Source of the DNA: a virus | Reading direction: 5' to 3' (one strand) | IMG/VR virus record: IMGVR_UViG_3300047469_000180 | Coordinates: 1-21,516 of that record | DNA length: 21,516 nucleotides | In this document: positions 1 through 6,761 of the stretch, piece by piece | Numbering within the stretch: the first letter of the stretch is position 1 | Layout of the letters: every line of letters starts with the position of its first letter | Made by a program: the position numbers and the translations under genes | The notes under the pieces: model-generated | What the model was told of the DNA's origin: nothing | The model's database searches: none | The model's input: the letters and a program-made list of their open reading frames with translations, nothing else

Positions 1-5
1 CTAGT

Positions 6-82
6 CGGGGCGTAGCGCAGTCCGGTAGCGCACTAGCATGGGGTGCTAGGGGTCGAGTGTTCGAATCACTCCGTCCCGACCA
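6..82 (+). tRNA. tRNA-Pro (anticodon GGG), probable phage attachment site
   Basis: The sequence folds as a 77-nt cloverleaf. The acceptor stem pairs 6-12 with 72-78 (one G-T wobble), and the anticodon stem CTAGC/GCTAG (33-37/45-49) closes a 7-nt loop with GGG at 40-42. A TTCGAAT T-loop is present, then discriminator A79 and an encoded CCA at 80-82. GGG reads proline CCC codons. The tRNA is complete, and a leftward integrase gene begins its 3' end within 90 bp of it. That is the usual arrangement when a phage integrates into a tRNA 3' end and restores it, so the 3' half is the likely attL core (inference, because attR is outside the window). Confidence 0.95.
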
Positions 83-90
83 TATTTTGT

Positions 91-128
91 AAAGGGAATC
101 AGCCACTTACAGGTTTGATTCCCTTTTT
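91..128 (+). terminator. Intrinsic terminator of the tRNA
   Basis: There is a perfect 11-bp inverted repeat, AAAGGGAATCA (91-101) and TGATTCCCTTT (116-126), with a 14-nt loop. It is followed immediately by Ts, beginning 9 nt after the tRNA CCA. It probably ends tRNA transcription. It may also lie in phage-derived DNA, depending on where the attL core ends. Confidence 0.75.
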
Positions 129-140
129 CATTTTTGGTCG

Positions 141-171
141 GCGCAAAACCCGCGCAAAACTGGCGCAAAAC
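141..171. repeat. Three direct repeats GCGCAAAAC, 11-bp period, candidate integrase arm sites
   Basis: GCGCAAAAC occurs at 141-149, 152-160 and 163-171, exactly one helical turn apart. The array lies between the tRNA/attL core and the integrase stop codon. Lambda-type integrases bind short direct repeats (arm-type sites) flanking the core with their N-terminal domain. Position and phasing fit that role, but the assignment is inferred. Confidence 0.5.
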
Positions 172-1286
172 TATCCGGCGATTTCACTGATATCGAGGTC
201 GGGTACGGCCTCTGACCAGACCACTTCCGCGTGATCCTTCTGATAGTTTCTGGTCATCTCCTCGCTTGCGTGGCCAGCGATCTTTTGCCCATCCTTTCCG
301 GCTTTCTTGTACAGGTGCAGCGACAGCGCTCTGACTTCATGGAAGCCCGGCATTTCCTCTTCCTTCCATCCCTTGTAACAATCCGCTGCCTCCCGCGCTT
401 CCTTGAAAGCCCTGGTCAGATACCGTTCCTCAATCTTGGTCCAGTGCTCCTTCGTTTCAGCCTGCTTCTGTTTCTTTCGCTCCGGCCGCCGGTGGATTAG
501 AAACGGCGAGACGATATTGTCTCGGCAGTGGCTGATGACCCGCTGAAGCTCTGGTGTGACTTTGAACCGGATCCATGCCATGTCCGAGGCTTTGGCAGTC
601 TTCTGCTGGACCACGTACAGGTATCCATCCTTCACGTCTTCGAACTTCATGGACAGAATGTCGGTGCGCCGCTGCGCGGTGATCAGCGCCAGATCGATTG
701 CGTTCTGCAGCCAAGCGGGCGATTTCTCCCGGATCGCTTTCAGCCCGTTGACGGTGTGGCGCTTGCGGGCTTTCTTTTCGATCCGGCTGATTGTGCTCAT
801 TGCGGGGTTGTCGGGGCACAGCCCCTTCGCTGCGGCGTGGTTGAATATATCGATCAGCAGTGCACGGCACTGGTTTGCAGTACGAGGCGTTACCGAATCC
901 AGCAGCTCGGCGATCATGCGAATTGTGATCTGGTCGATAGCCTTGCCTTCGAACGCCTTCCGAAAACGTCGAAAATGCACCCCATACAGGGCGAGCGTCC
1001 CCTGGGAGAGCTCGCGAGGTGGCAGTACCCTCTCTTGATACTGGGTCAGGAATGCGGTGAACAGCTCGGCAGACTCGCCCATCACCGAGCCAACTAGGTC
1101 GGCGCCCTCCATGAAGGCGAGGTTCAATTGCTTGGCCGCGTCTACAGCTTTCACCCGATCGGCTCCGAACGGAAACCATTTGCCGTCAGTCGGCCTGCGG
1201 TACCGGTAGGTCCCGCGCCGATCATCCAGGTAGAGGTTCGGCGGCAAGCCTCTGTTCGACTTGTTGCGCGGCCTTGGGACCATCAT
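171..1286 (-). CDS. int: Tyrosine-recombinase phage integrase
   Basis: This 371-aa site-specific recombinase should catalyse prophage integration and, with Xis, excision. The N-terminal 40 residues (RGLPPNLYLDDRRGTYRYR) resemble the arm-binding domain of lambda-like integrases. A SAM-like core-binding domain follows (about 70-160). The catalytic domain shows Arg206 (TAQRRTDIL), Lys229 (QQKTA), the HxxR box at 316-319 (HEVR), His339 (AGHAS) and the nucleophile Tyr348 (TRNYQ). The start at 1286 is chosen because its ATG overlaps the excisionase stop (ATGA) and AGGAG lies 4 nt upstream; the longer upstream frame lacks such a site. Length is normal for the family. It is the last gene of the leftward early operon and points at the tRNA, so the tRNA-Pro is its probable target. 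Confidence 0.95.
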   Translation of the reverse strand: MMVPRPRNKSNRGLPPNLYLDDRRGTYRYRRPTDGKWFPFGADRVKAVDAAKQLNLAFMEGADLVGSVMGESAELFTAFLTQYQERVLPPRELSQGTLALYGVHFRRFRKAFEGKAIDQITIRMIAELLDSVTPRTANQCRALLIDIFNHAAAKGLCPDNPAMSTISRIEKKARKRHTVNGLKAIREKSPAWLQNAIDLALITAQRRTDILSMKFEDVKDGYLYVVQQKTAKASDMAWIRFKVTPELQRVISHCRDNIVSPFLIHRRPERKKQKQAETKEHWTKIEERYLTRAFKEAREAADCYKGWKEEEMPGFHEVRALSLHLYKKAGKDGQKIAGHASEEMTRNYQKDHAEVVWSEAVPDLDISEIAG

Positions 1287-1495
1287 GCAGCTCCTTTCAA
1301 TACCATCGCTACGAGCTCGTTGCCGGCGGACTTGTTGAAGGCCGCCCAATCGATATACCAGAGTTTTCCGATCTGCTCGCCCGGAAGCTTGCCGTCTCGG
1401 ATGTAGTTGCGGATCGCCTGGGAGCAGGGCGGCGTGCCGTTTTCCCCCCAGCGCCGGCGGCGGAATTCGCTGATCTTGATGAGTTCACGCTTCAT
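1283..1495 (-). CDS. xis: Excisionase-like DNA-binding protein
   Basis: A 70-aa basic protein starting MKRELIKISEFRRRRWG. The pattern 'I..SEF.RRRWG...PPCSQAIRNYIRDGKLPGEQIGKLWYID' is typical of small winged-helix/MerR-like excisionases: an N-terminal recognition helix, then the G-K-L-P-G turn and a W-Y/I-D strand. Such proteins bend attachment-site DNA and direct integrase to excision. Its ATG overlaps the stop of the upstream gene by 4 nt, and its TGA overlaps the integrase start by 4 nt, so the two are translationally coupled. The role is inferred from this pattern plus position. Confidence 0.8.
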   Translation of the reverse strand: MKRELIKISEFRRRRWGENGTPPCSQAIRNYIRDGKLPGEQIGKLWYIDWAAFNKSAGNELVAMVLKGAA

Positions 1496-2004
1496 GGCGT
1501 CACCATCCGTCGAGCCCAGCTGACATAGGGTCCATCCTCGGTATCGAAGATGCCCATCAGAAACCATTCAGGTCCGGGTGAAGCAGGGTTCCAGGCCGTG
1601 CACGCGGCATCTTCTTCGGGAAGTTCATAAGTCTCATCGCCCGCATTCCAGCCTTTCAGCTCCAGCCTTTGTTCAGCCACCCAGGCGAGATACGGCGCGG
1701 GGTCTTCGCCTTCCCCAAAGTCTGGGACATCTGGATGCCACCACCAACCATCCTTATCGCGAACAACCTCGGCCGGCCCGAAAACCTTCGGCGAATGGAT
1801 AGAACACGGTGTGACGTAAAAGACATTCGAATACTGGCCGCCGCCGTCGCTGAAGCGCGATGTGCAGCCACACTGTGCTGGATTGTCGTTCAGGAAAATG
1901 ATTTCTTCAGTCATGACTTCGTCCTCGCCGCATACGCAGCAGGCAATTGGGAAAGAGATATATGAGCCGTCGATCCGGTTGAATTGAATTAGCTGATCAG
2001 CCAC
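1492..2004 (-). CDS. Conserved-looking phage hypothetical protein, Trp-rich, putative zinc ribbon
   Basis: 170 aa if started at GTG 2004. An internal ATG at 1914 (giving 140 aa) has a better ribosome site (GAGGA about 9 nt upstream). I keep the longer form because its first part holds Cys residues (CCVCGED near 22-25, then QCGC near 44-47) that look like a zinc-ribbon pair set; this is not decisive. The second half is aromatic and acidic (RDKDGWWWHPDVPDFGEGED, PYLAWVAEQRLELKGWNAGD) and ends DTEDGPYVSWARRM. It has the look of a small cytosolic phage accessory protein, but I do not recognise a named family. The stop overlaps the excisionase start (ATGA), so it belongs to the int operon. Confidence 0.7.
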   Translation of the reverse strand: MADQLIQFNRIDGSYISFPIACCVCGEDEVMTEEIIFLNDNPAQCGCTSRFSDGGGQYSNVFYVTPCSIHSPKVFGPAEVVRDKDGWWWHPDVPDFGEGEDPAPYLAWVAEQRLELKGWNAGDETYELPEEDAACTAWNPASPGPEWFLMGIFDTEDGPYVSWARRMVTP

Positions 2005-2162
2005 GACTCACAGATAGATGGAATCGATAACCGATTGCTTTTAGTAAGTAGGTTTTTCCGCATGCAGACCGCAGACGATTTCCGTTTCACAGCCCATTCG
2101 CTGCTACTCGCCTTGGATGAGTCGACCATCAACATGATGAAGATAGTGGTGCTCTCTTCCAT
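1989..2162 (-). CDS. Possible small ORF, uncertain
   Basis: A 57-codon frame starts at ATG 2162 (MEESTTIFIMLMVDSSKAS...) with AGGA about 6 nt upstream, and it ends 16 nt inside the next gene if that gene starts at GTG 2004. It is Ser- and Lys-rich with no recognisable domain. The frame stays open upstream to 2318 but without a good start codon. Spacing and overlap fit the operon, but nothing else supports it. It could equally be non-coding. Confidence 0.25.
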   Translation of the reverse strand: MEESTTIFIMLMVDSSKASSSEWAVKRKSSAVCMRKNLLTKSNRLSIPSICESWLIS

Positions 2163-2393
2163 GGGAAGTCCTGCCTGGAAGTCTGCCGTTATCGTGCAGC
2201 AGGCTTCGTTCGCGGCTCTGCATCTGCATCTTGGGCACGTAGACGCTCCAGCCCTAATGCAGGCCAGGTAGTAGGCACTGCGAGTACCGACGGCGTGTCT
2301 CGCCGCATACCGCAGCAAGGAATGTGGTAAATAAATCCGAGCCGGTAGGGCGGAAAGTAAGATTTTCCGGGCTGGGGTAGGATGTTCTGAGGG
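2163..2393. other. Stretch without a convincing gene
   Basis: No ORF here has a good start and ribosome site on either strand. The one notable item is ctcgccgcataccgcagcaa at 2299-2318, which nearly repeats ctcgccgcatacgcagcagg at 1924-1943 inside the neighbouring gene. On the minus strand both read GCTGCG(G)TATGCGGCGAG. The stretch may therefore hold a decayed copy of the start of that gene or a shared regulatory sequence. Confidence 0.4.
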
Positions 2394-2942
2394 TTATTGC
2401 GGGGCGTTCTGCTTAATGAAGGCTGCAACGCATTGGGCACCGTATTCCTTCATCTGCTCCAGCGTGTATCCGGGAACTTCGCGCTCTGGCTGAAGGAAGC
2501 CCCAGTGACGTGGCGGGTGTGGCAGCAGTGTTTGAGGCGGGAGCAGATTGCTTTGTATTCGGAGCTGCTCCGAACATTGCGGGCTGACCTCCGAACATTG
2601 CGAAAAGTGGTAAAGCTTGCGAATTTCGTAATGCTCGGGCTGGCATCGGGATAATTCAAGCGAATCACCGCTGACGTCTTCCCAACAGCAGGAGCCGTGG
2701 GAGCGAACTTGGTACACCGGCTCTTTCACCGCTGCGCGGACATCCTCGGGCGGCGCGGCTCGTTCAGCAATAACCCGCTTTGACACTTCATGGCAGCAAC
2801 CGAGTGCGTCGTGCATGGTTTCGTCGTTCATGGCTGTTTGAGCATGAACCAGTGCCGGAGAAAGGTAGTAAGAAAGCTTCACAGCCAGTTCCTGCCAGCT
2901 CAGCGCATCGAAATCTGTCGGAAAATCGTATTCCTTTCTCAT
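2394..2942 (-). CDS. Phage Ea22-like hypothetical protein
   Basis: 182 aa, starting MRKEYDFPTDFDALSWQELA, with a clean AGGAGA 6 nt before the ATG. The middle (EPVYQVRSHGSCCWEDVSGD, then CQPEHYEIRKLY) matches the 'VYQVR..GS..W.DV......EVR.LY' pattern found in many accessory early proteins of lambdoid phages (Ea22-like and related). These proteins have no established biochemical role. The C-terminus ends YTLEQMKEYGAQCVAAF. Its ATG overlaps the stop of the upstream gene by 4 nt. Seven or more cysteines are present but no clear zinc motif. Confidence 0.75.
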   Translation of the reverse strand: MRKEYDFPTDFDALSWQELAVKLSYYLSPALVHAQTAMNDETMHDALGCCHEVSKRVIAERAAPPEDVRAAVKEPVYQVRSHGSCCWEDVSGDSLELSRCQPEHYEIRKLYHFSQCSEVSPQCSEQLRIQSNLLPPQTLLPHPPRHWGFLQPEREVPGYTLEQMKEYGAQCVAAFIKQNAPQ

Positions 2943-3133
2943 GATGTCTCCTGAATATCCCGCTCGCCATCAGCCCGGATGGCGTCGATGGCGTATTGGT
3001 TGATTTCTCTTGCGATGGTCAGCGCTAGCGCCGGGGTCAGATAAACCTGAGGCAAGCGGTGAAGGCTGATTCGGTGCATATCGTCACGACCCAGCAGCAC
3101 CGTGGCTCGGACTTGTTGAACTGGTTCAGGCAT
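2939..3133 (-). CDS. Small hypothetical protein
   Basis: 64 aa (MPEPVQQVRATVLLGRDDMH... ALTIAREINQYAIDAIRADG). Start ATG 3133 is preceded by AGGGA 8 nt upstream; a TTG at 3154 would add seven residues. The C-terminal half is predicted helical and ends with the downstream gene's overlapping ATGA. I do not recognise the family. It is the first gene after the pair of palindromes at 3146-3191, so it may be the first gene of a locally regulated segment of the left operon. Confidence 0.65.
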   Translation of the reverse strand: MPEPVQQVRATVLLGRDDMHRISLHRLPQVYLTPALALTIAREINQYAIDAIRADGERDIQETS

Positions 3134-3145
3134 GGCGATATCCCT

Positions 3146-3191
3146 GTAACCCAATTAGGTTACTTTTCGAGATGTAACCTGGTTAGGTTAC
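3146..3191. promoter_or_regulatory. Twin palindromes GTAACC-N6-GGTTAC, operator-like
   Basis: Two inverted repeats with identical arms, GTAACC/GGTTAC, lie at 3146-3163 and 3174-3191, exactly 28 bp apart. The spacers differ (CAATTA and TGGTTA). They sit in the short gap between the methyltransferase stop and the start of the 64-aa gene. No T-run follows, so a terminator is unlikely. Identical arms with variable spacers suggest a dimeric regulator. The half-site core TAACC also occurs in the CI/Cro operators, but those have a 3-bp spacer, so this is probably a different protein. Confidence 0.5.
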
Positions 3192-3202
3192 TTTGGGGTG
3201 GG

Positions 3203-4396
3203 TCAGAGTTGTTGCAGGAGGCGAAGGCCGAGCCATCGAACGACAGTCACGGCTTTGCTGTTTCCGATAGCCTTGTAGCGAGGGCCGTCAGGGCAGTCGT
3301 TGGCTGGCTTGCCGCGCCAGGGGATCAGGGTGTAGTCGTCGCGGAAACCTTGCAGGCGCTCAAACTCATTTGGGGTCAGACGGCGGATAGTGGAATTGCA
3401 GAGAACCGCATTCTCTTGCCCGGTATTCCGACCCAGAACGTGAGCCAGATCTTCAAGCACGCACGGGTCTTGCGTCCCATGAACAACAAAAAACGTCTCG
3501 CTTTCGATGTCCAGCCGACTGTCTTTTGCCGTGAGCGTGGCCGACCGCTCGATCGAGCTTGCAAGGCTGTGGCCGCCAAACGCCGGGATGCCGCCGAACA
3601 TGGTCACCGCCGGGCCTTCATCGCCCTCGCAGTTCATGCAGCCGTAGTGACCAAGCTCTTCGGGGAAGACGTTTCCGCATCCGCACTGGAGTGCAGGGCC
3701 GAAAGGAGCTGTTCCGGTAACGTCTTGCCCCTCACCTCGGCGCGGCGCAGTATCCCGGCGCACGCCTTCGCGCTCAAAAAGTACCTCAAGGGGATCGAAC
3801 CCTCTTCGAGCACTTGCGACAACGAACACACGGCGCCGTCGTTGGGCCAGGCCGAAATATTGGGCGTCCAGGATCCGCCACGCGACTGTTCTTTTGGGTC
3901 CATACACACAACCAGCGTCTGTCCACCGCTTCCCTGAAGGCTGCAGCTCGCAGTCTTCCCCAGCAAGCGCACCAAGAAAGCATCCGAAGGCGTTTTGCTT
4001 ATCGGAAAGGACTCCGGGGACGTTTTCCCAGACGACGACACACTCGTCATCGCCGCGGGCTGTTCGAACATGGTCAACTGCATCTGCGAGCTCCACATAT
4101 TTGATGGTGAGTGCGCCGCGCGGATCCAGCAGGCCTTGGCGCATGCCGGCAACGCTGAACGCCTGGCAGGGTGTGCCGCCAACGAGCACGGGCGGCGCCT
4201 TGATCTTACCGGCGAGCACCAGGGCGGCGAGCTTGGTCATGTCGCCGTGGTTCTTCACCTTAGGGTAATGGTGAGCCAGCACGGCGGAGGGGAAGGGCTC
4301 AATCTCGGCGAACCAGATCGGGTTCATGCCCAGCGGATGCCAGGCGGCGGTTGCGGCTTCGATGCCGCTGCATACGCTTCCGTAATCGATAGGCAT
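3203..4396 (-). CDS. DNA (cytosine-5-)-methyltransferase
   Basis: 397 aa, full-length C5-MTase that transfers a methyl group from S-adenosylmethionine to cytosine C5 in a specific DNA sequence. Motifs are in order: I, YGSVCSGIEA (5-14); IV, GGTPCQAFS with catalytic Cys77; VI, WENVPG (123-128); VIII, QRRRRVF (185-191); IX, RRLTPNEFERLQGF (338-351); X, YKAIGNSKAV (374-383). The target-recognition region between VIII and IX contains a Cys cluster (LQCGCG..., YGCMNCEGD) that could bind zinc. No restriction enzyme gene is adjacent, so it is an orphan, probably protecting phage DNA from host restriction. The ribosome site is weak (GAG about 10 nt upstream). The start is 44 bp from the oppositely oriented putAbiC-like gene. 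Confidence 0.95.
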   Translation of the reverse strand: MPIDYGSVCSGIEAATAAWHPLGMNPIWFAEIEPFPSAVLAHHYPKVKNHGDMTKLAALVLAGKIKAPPVLVGGTPCQAFSVAGMRQGLLDPRGALTIKYVELADAVDHVRTARGDDECVVVWENVPGVLSDKQNAFGCFLGALAGEDCELQPSGKRWTDAGCVYGPKRTVAWRILDAQYFGLAQRRRRVFVVASARRGFDPLEVLFEREGVRRDTAPRRGEGQDVTGTAPFGPALQCGCGNVFPEELGHYGCMNCEGDEGPAVTMFGGIPAFGGHSLASSIERSATLTAKDSRLDIESETFFVVHGTQDPCVLEDLAHVLGRNTGQENAVLCNSTIRRLTPNEFERLQGFRDDYTLIPWRGKPANDCPDGPRYKAIGNSKAVTVVRWLGLRLLQQL

Positions 4397-4440
4397 TGTT
4401 TTATCTCAGCGGATAGAATTAAGAAAAAAGGAGATGCTCA

Positions 4441-5271
4441 ATGGCTACACGGAAAAAAATCACCGAAGCTTTTTTTTTGCTTCTGCGTTCGGCAGCAGTT
4501 TTTGCAGCTGTGGTCGGTATCTATTACTTGTTTGTCGATTTCTTGGTTTCCGATCATCCTTATTTGCAGCTGCCAAATAAATTTAGAGACGGCTCGTTCG
4601 GGGATACTTTCGGTTCGCTGAATGCTTTGTTTTCTGGGTTGGCATTTGCCGGAGTTGTCGTAACGTTACTTATGCAAAGGAAAGACTTAACGGTCCAACG
4701 ACGGGATATTGAAGAGGCAAGGCAGCAAGCATCTCATCAAAAAATAGAGTCCCAGTTTTATAGTATGCTGACCCTCCAGCAGAATGTTGTCAGCGGATTT
4801 GATGTCAAAAGAAAGGGGGAGCTTTTACATTCCGGCCGGGATTGCTTCAAAGTCTGGTATAGATTTCTGGAGAGTGAGTATCGAGGCAGCCTTTCTGAGG
4901 GCTACGCTAAGCTTGAGGACTCTTACGAACTGATGTGGTTGAAATACCAAGGCGATTTAAGCTTGTACTTTAGAAGTTTGTATTCAGTTTTTAGGTTTAT
5001 TTCAGAGTCAGGGCATCCAGATACGTTAAGGTTTGGAAGTGTGGTCAGGTCTTTCTTATCTGACTTTGAGCTTGTTATTCTCTATTATAATTGCCTTAAT
5101 AAAAAGGGGGAGCCTTTCAAAAAATATGTATCCCAGTTTAAGGTGTTTGATAATCTTGATGTTGAAATGCTAATTGATGTTGGTGAACTAGTTGAGTTTG
5201 ACGCTTCATCATTTGGCGCAAATGAACATGCGCTTTATATTCGCTCCATTCTGCTGAACTCTAGACAATGA
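4441..5271 (+). CDS. Putative phage abortive infection membrane protein (putAbiC-like)
   Basis: 276 aa, with AGGAGA 9 nt before the ATG. Two membrane segments are visible (about 13-36 and 58-78), followed by a charged coiled coil (MQRKDLTVQRRDIEEARQQ) and a cytoplasmic domain. The signature GSFGDTFGSLNALFSGLAFA leading into LLMQRKDL, then QFYSMLTLQQNVV, GRDCF (132-136) and DLSLYFRSLYSVFRFI (172-187), matches what I know of the 'putative phage abortive infection protein' family (putAbiC, Pfam). Family members are thought to sense infection at the membrane; the mechanism is not established. It runs against the leftward operon, is clearly AT-richer than its neighbours, and abuts a truncated gene end, all signs of recent insertion as a lysogenic-conversion (moron) gene. 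Defence activity is inferred. Confidence 0.8.
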   Translation: MATRKKITEAFFLLLRSAAVFAAVVGIYYLFVDFLVSDHPYLQLPNKFRDGSFGDTFGSLNALFSGLAFAGVVVTLLMQRKDLTVQRRDIEEARQQASHQKIESQFYSMLTLQQNVVSGFDVKRKGELLHSGRDCFKVWYRFLESEYRGSLSEGYAKLEDSYELMWLKYQGDLSLYFRSLYSVFRFISESGHPDTLRFGSVVRSFLSDFELVILYYNCLNKKGEPFKKYVSQFKVFDNLDVEMLIDVGELVEFDASSFGANEHALYIRSILLNSRQ

Positions 5272-5352
5272 AATGTCGTCCGCATCCCTGCAGCTCGGGG
5301 GATGTCGAAGGCTTTCATTGCTATTGAGGAGGCAGCTGATGCGCCAGTGTGA
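5272..5352 (+). pseudogene. 3' remnant of a third copy of the 71-aa/65-aa paralog family
   Basis: Directly after the putAbiC-like stop, one frame reads NVVRIPAARGMSKAF, then IAIEEAADAPV and stop (TGA 5350-5352). Its end aligns with the C-termini of the genes at 6200 (IREIEVASDALD) and 7575 (ALAIEVAADAISA). The last 22 bp (GGCAGCTGATGCGCCAGTGTGAT) nearly repeat GGCGGCTGATGCGCTGGTGTGAT at about 6410-6430. No start or 5' part survives. The insertion of the upstream moron probably removed it. Confidence 0.6.
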
Positions 5353-6120
5353 TCATCCACCGCAGTAGCCAGAGTCACACTTGCTGATAGGAAACAGCTG
5401 CATCTGATCTCGCGCTCTGGGCGCGTCTGCCCACTTAAGAACGGCGCGAATACCGACCGCATTCTTTCTGCGCGCAGACCTGAACATCACGCGCGCCTTA
5501 CCTTTCTGAGTGAATCCAAGCTCCTGCTCGGTGATGTCGATGAGACGTATCCGGTCCTCGGACAGCACCCGAAGCTCGTCAATGTTTGCATTGACGCACG
5601 GGTAGCATTCGTTGGACCGGTGCGGCAGTGGCTCGAATCCAGCCCTGGACAACAATTGATTACGCATCGTGTCGTCGTGGCGAACCAGCGGCTGCCACAA
5701 CTCTCGACCACCATGCCGCTCCGATTCGATAACGTGTTCGGGCGCATCCGCTCGATGGGCGCTTTCTGATCTGCGAACGCCTGTCATCGCTGTCGCCAGC
5801 TTTTGCGGGTCATGTTCATCCAGCCATGACAGGGCAGGCTGCACTTTCAATTCGGCAGTGCAGAACTGGCCTTGGCCGCCAGCGCCAGGCCAGCCGCGTT
5901 TTCGCTTCACCAACGCGACCATTCCCTCTGACTTGGTCTGCACCGTCTGGAAGTCGTAGCTGTGAGCAAGCGCCTCGCCCCGAGCTACTCGTTCCGCCCA
6001 TTCCTTTGCAGCCCATCCAGTATCGGAGTAGAGGCATGTGACATCCGGCAGCCTATTTTCATGGGCCCACTGGATCAGCGCGATTGAGTCGTTTCCATAA
6101 CTGCAGAACAGAACGTGCAT
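5353..6120 (-). CDS. PAPS-reductase-family protein (PP-loop)
   Basis: 255 aa, ATG preceded by GGAGGA 4 nt upstream. The PP-loop SYGNDS (7-12) binds ATP/adenylyl groups in this family. FCTAELKVQPALSWL (86-100), GVRRSESAHRA (114-124), C172-x2-C175 and C248-x4-C253 are consistent with the phage/genomic-island subgroup related to PAPS/APS reductases and to DndC-type enzymes, which may carry a metal or Fe-S site. True PAPS reductases make sulfite, and DndC-like ones take part in DNA phosphorothioation; which reaction applies here cannot be read from the sequence. It lies in the left operon upstream of the cytosine methyltransferase, so a nucleic-acid modification role is possible (inference). Confidence 0.85.
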   Translation of the reverse strand: MHVLFCSYGNDSIALIQWAHENRLPDVTCLYSDTGWAAKEWAERVARGEALAHSYDFQTVQTKSEGMVALVKRKRGWPGAGGQGQFCTAELKVQPALSWLDEHDPQKLATAMTGVRRSESAHRADAPEHVIESERHGGRELWQPLVRHDDTMRNQLLSRAGFEPLPHRSNECYPCVNANIDELRVLSEDRIRLIDITEQELGFTQKGKARVMFRSARRKNAVGIRAVLKWADAPRARDQMQLFPISKCDSGYCGG

Positions 6121-6156
6121 GGTTCCTCCGTGTCGCCAGTGGCGTGATTCAAAGTA

Positions 6157-6207
6157 GGGAATGGCCTACGCTTATCTCTCCACAGGAAGGGAGAAGGTCA
6201 TGAGCGA
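6157..6207 (+). repeat. Conserved 51-bp leader, copy A
   Basis: The stretch starting GGGAATGGCCTACGCTTA and ending at the codons ATGAGCGA is matched by 7532-7582 at 49 of 51 positions. It contains the ribosome site GGAAGGGAGAAGG and the first three codons of the 71-aa gene. The in-frame upstream ATG at 6161 could alternatively begin the protein with MAYAYLSTGREKV. Confidence 0.8.
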
Positions 6208-6415
6208 GAACCGGGAATTGGCGCTATCTATCGCGCTTGAAGCTGTACTGAACGCAGCGCGCGAGCTTCACGTAGATGTCGATGAGCTTTGCGAGCAGGC
6301 AATTGGGTCGCTGACGCTTCTGCCTAAGAACGTATCGCCGTCTGTTGTTGCCGCTATCCGAGAGATCGAGGTTGCGTCTGATGCGCTTGATTTCGGCAGT
6401 GGGGAAGGCGGCTGA
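6200..6415 (+). CDS. Small helical hypothetical protein, paralog A
   Basis: 71 aa (MSENRELALSIALEAVLNAA...), probably all helical and acidic. It is paralogous to the product at 7575-7772: shared MSE(N/D)RE start, central alternating hydrophobic helix, and a C-terminal (A/R)xxIEVA(S/A)DA motif. The start at 6200 is chosen for its strong GGAAGGGAGAAGG site. An in-frame ATG at 6161 would add 13 residues that are also conserved in the paralog. The C-terminus DFGSGEGG diverges; the alternative frame just past it would read AADALV and stop, like the remnant at 5272-5352, so a small frameshift may have changed this end. Function unknown. Plus strand, opposite to the surrounding early genes. Confidence 0.7.
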   Translation: MSENRELALSIALEAVLNAARELHVDVDELCEQAIGSLTLLPKNVSPSVVAAIREIEVASDALDFGSGEGG

Positions 6416-6431
6416 TGCGCTGGTGTGATGG

Positions 6432-6761
6432 CTACACCCACTCCAGATCGTGATCACCATCAGAGCTCGGGTAACCCGCTTTCGCAAGGGCTATCGCGCC
6501 TTGTGCCTGCTCAATCACCTCTGGGTATCGATCGTTCCAGTTCTGCTTATAAGCTTTGCCAAGTATCGCTTCGAGCGCCGCCAGCAACTGCGGCGCAGAG
6601 CGCATGAGGTAAGCGTTTGCCCAGGTCTCGTCGCCGATCACATGCTTGATTCCGTTGTGATCCATAGGAGACAAGGTGGCGATTTCCAGCGGCTCGCCGT
6701 CGCGCTCGACGCAGATGGTGTAGTCCTGTCTGTCGACGAGCCATTCTTCTCTCGTGTGCAT
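6432..6761 (-). CDS. Phage hypothetical protein
   Basis: 109 aa starting MHTREEWLVDRQDYTICVER; GGAG lies 7 nt before the ATG. The segment ETWANAYLMRSAPQLLAALE followed by YPEVIEQAQGAIALAKAGY is a pattern common in small early proteins of phages and prophages ('AHLIAAAPELLEALE..', followed by '..AI.KA'). Its role is unknown. It is read leftward with the main operon and lies between two plus-strand accessory genes. The upstream in-frame ATG at 6791 lacks a ribosome site. Confidence 0.75.
   Translation of the reverse strand: MHTREEWLVDRQDYTICVERDGEPLEIATLSPMDHNGIKHVIGDETWANAYLMRSAPQLLAALEAILGKAYKQNWNDRYPEVIEQAQGAIALAKAGYPSSDGDHDLEWV

Noticed and set aside
457-1179. 240-codon leftward ORF
   Set aside because: Out-of-frame shadow of the integrase; Arg/Pro-rich translation without domains.
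2035-2271. 78-codon rightward ORF
   Set aside because: No ribosome site, opposite to the operon, no recognisable features.
3146-3191. Reading the twin palindromes as a terminator of the methyltransferase gene
   Set aside because: Stems are only 6 bp with no T-run on either strand. Duplicated arms with different spacers fit operators better.
3059-3937. 292-codon rightward ORF
   Set aside because: Antisense to the methyltransferase, whose motifs are all intact on the minus strand.
4396-4441. Promoter for the putAbiC-like gene (TTGTTT and TAGAAT)
   Set aside because: The hexamers are only 12 bp apart, too close for sigma-70. No convincing alternative was found in the gap.
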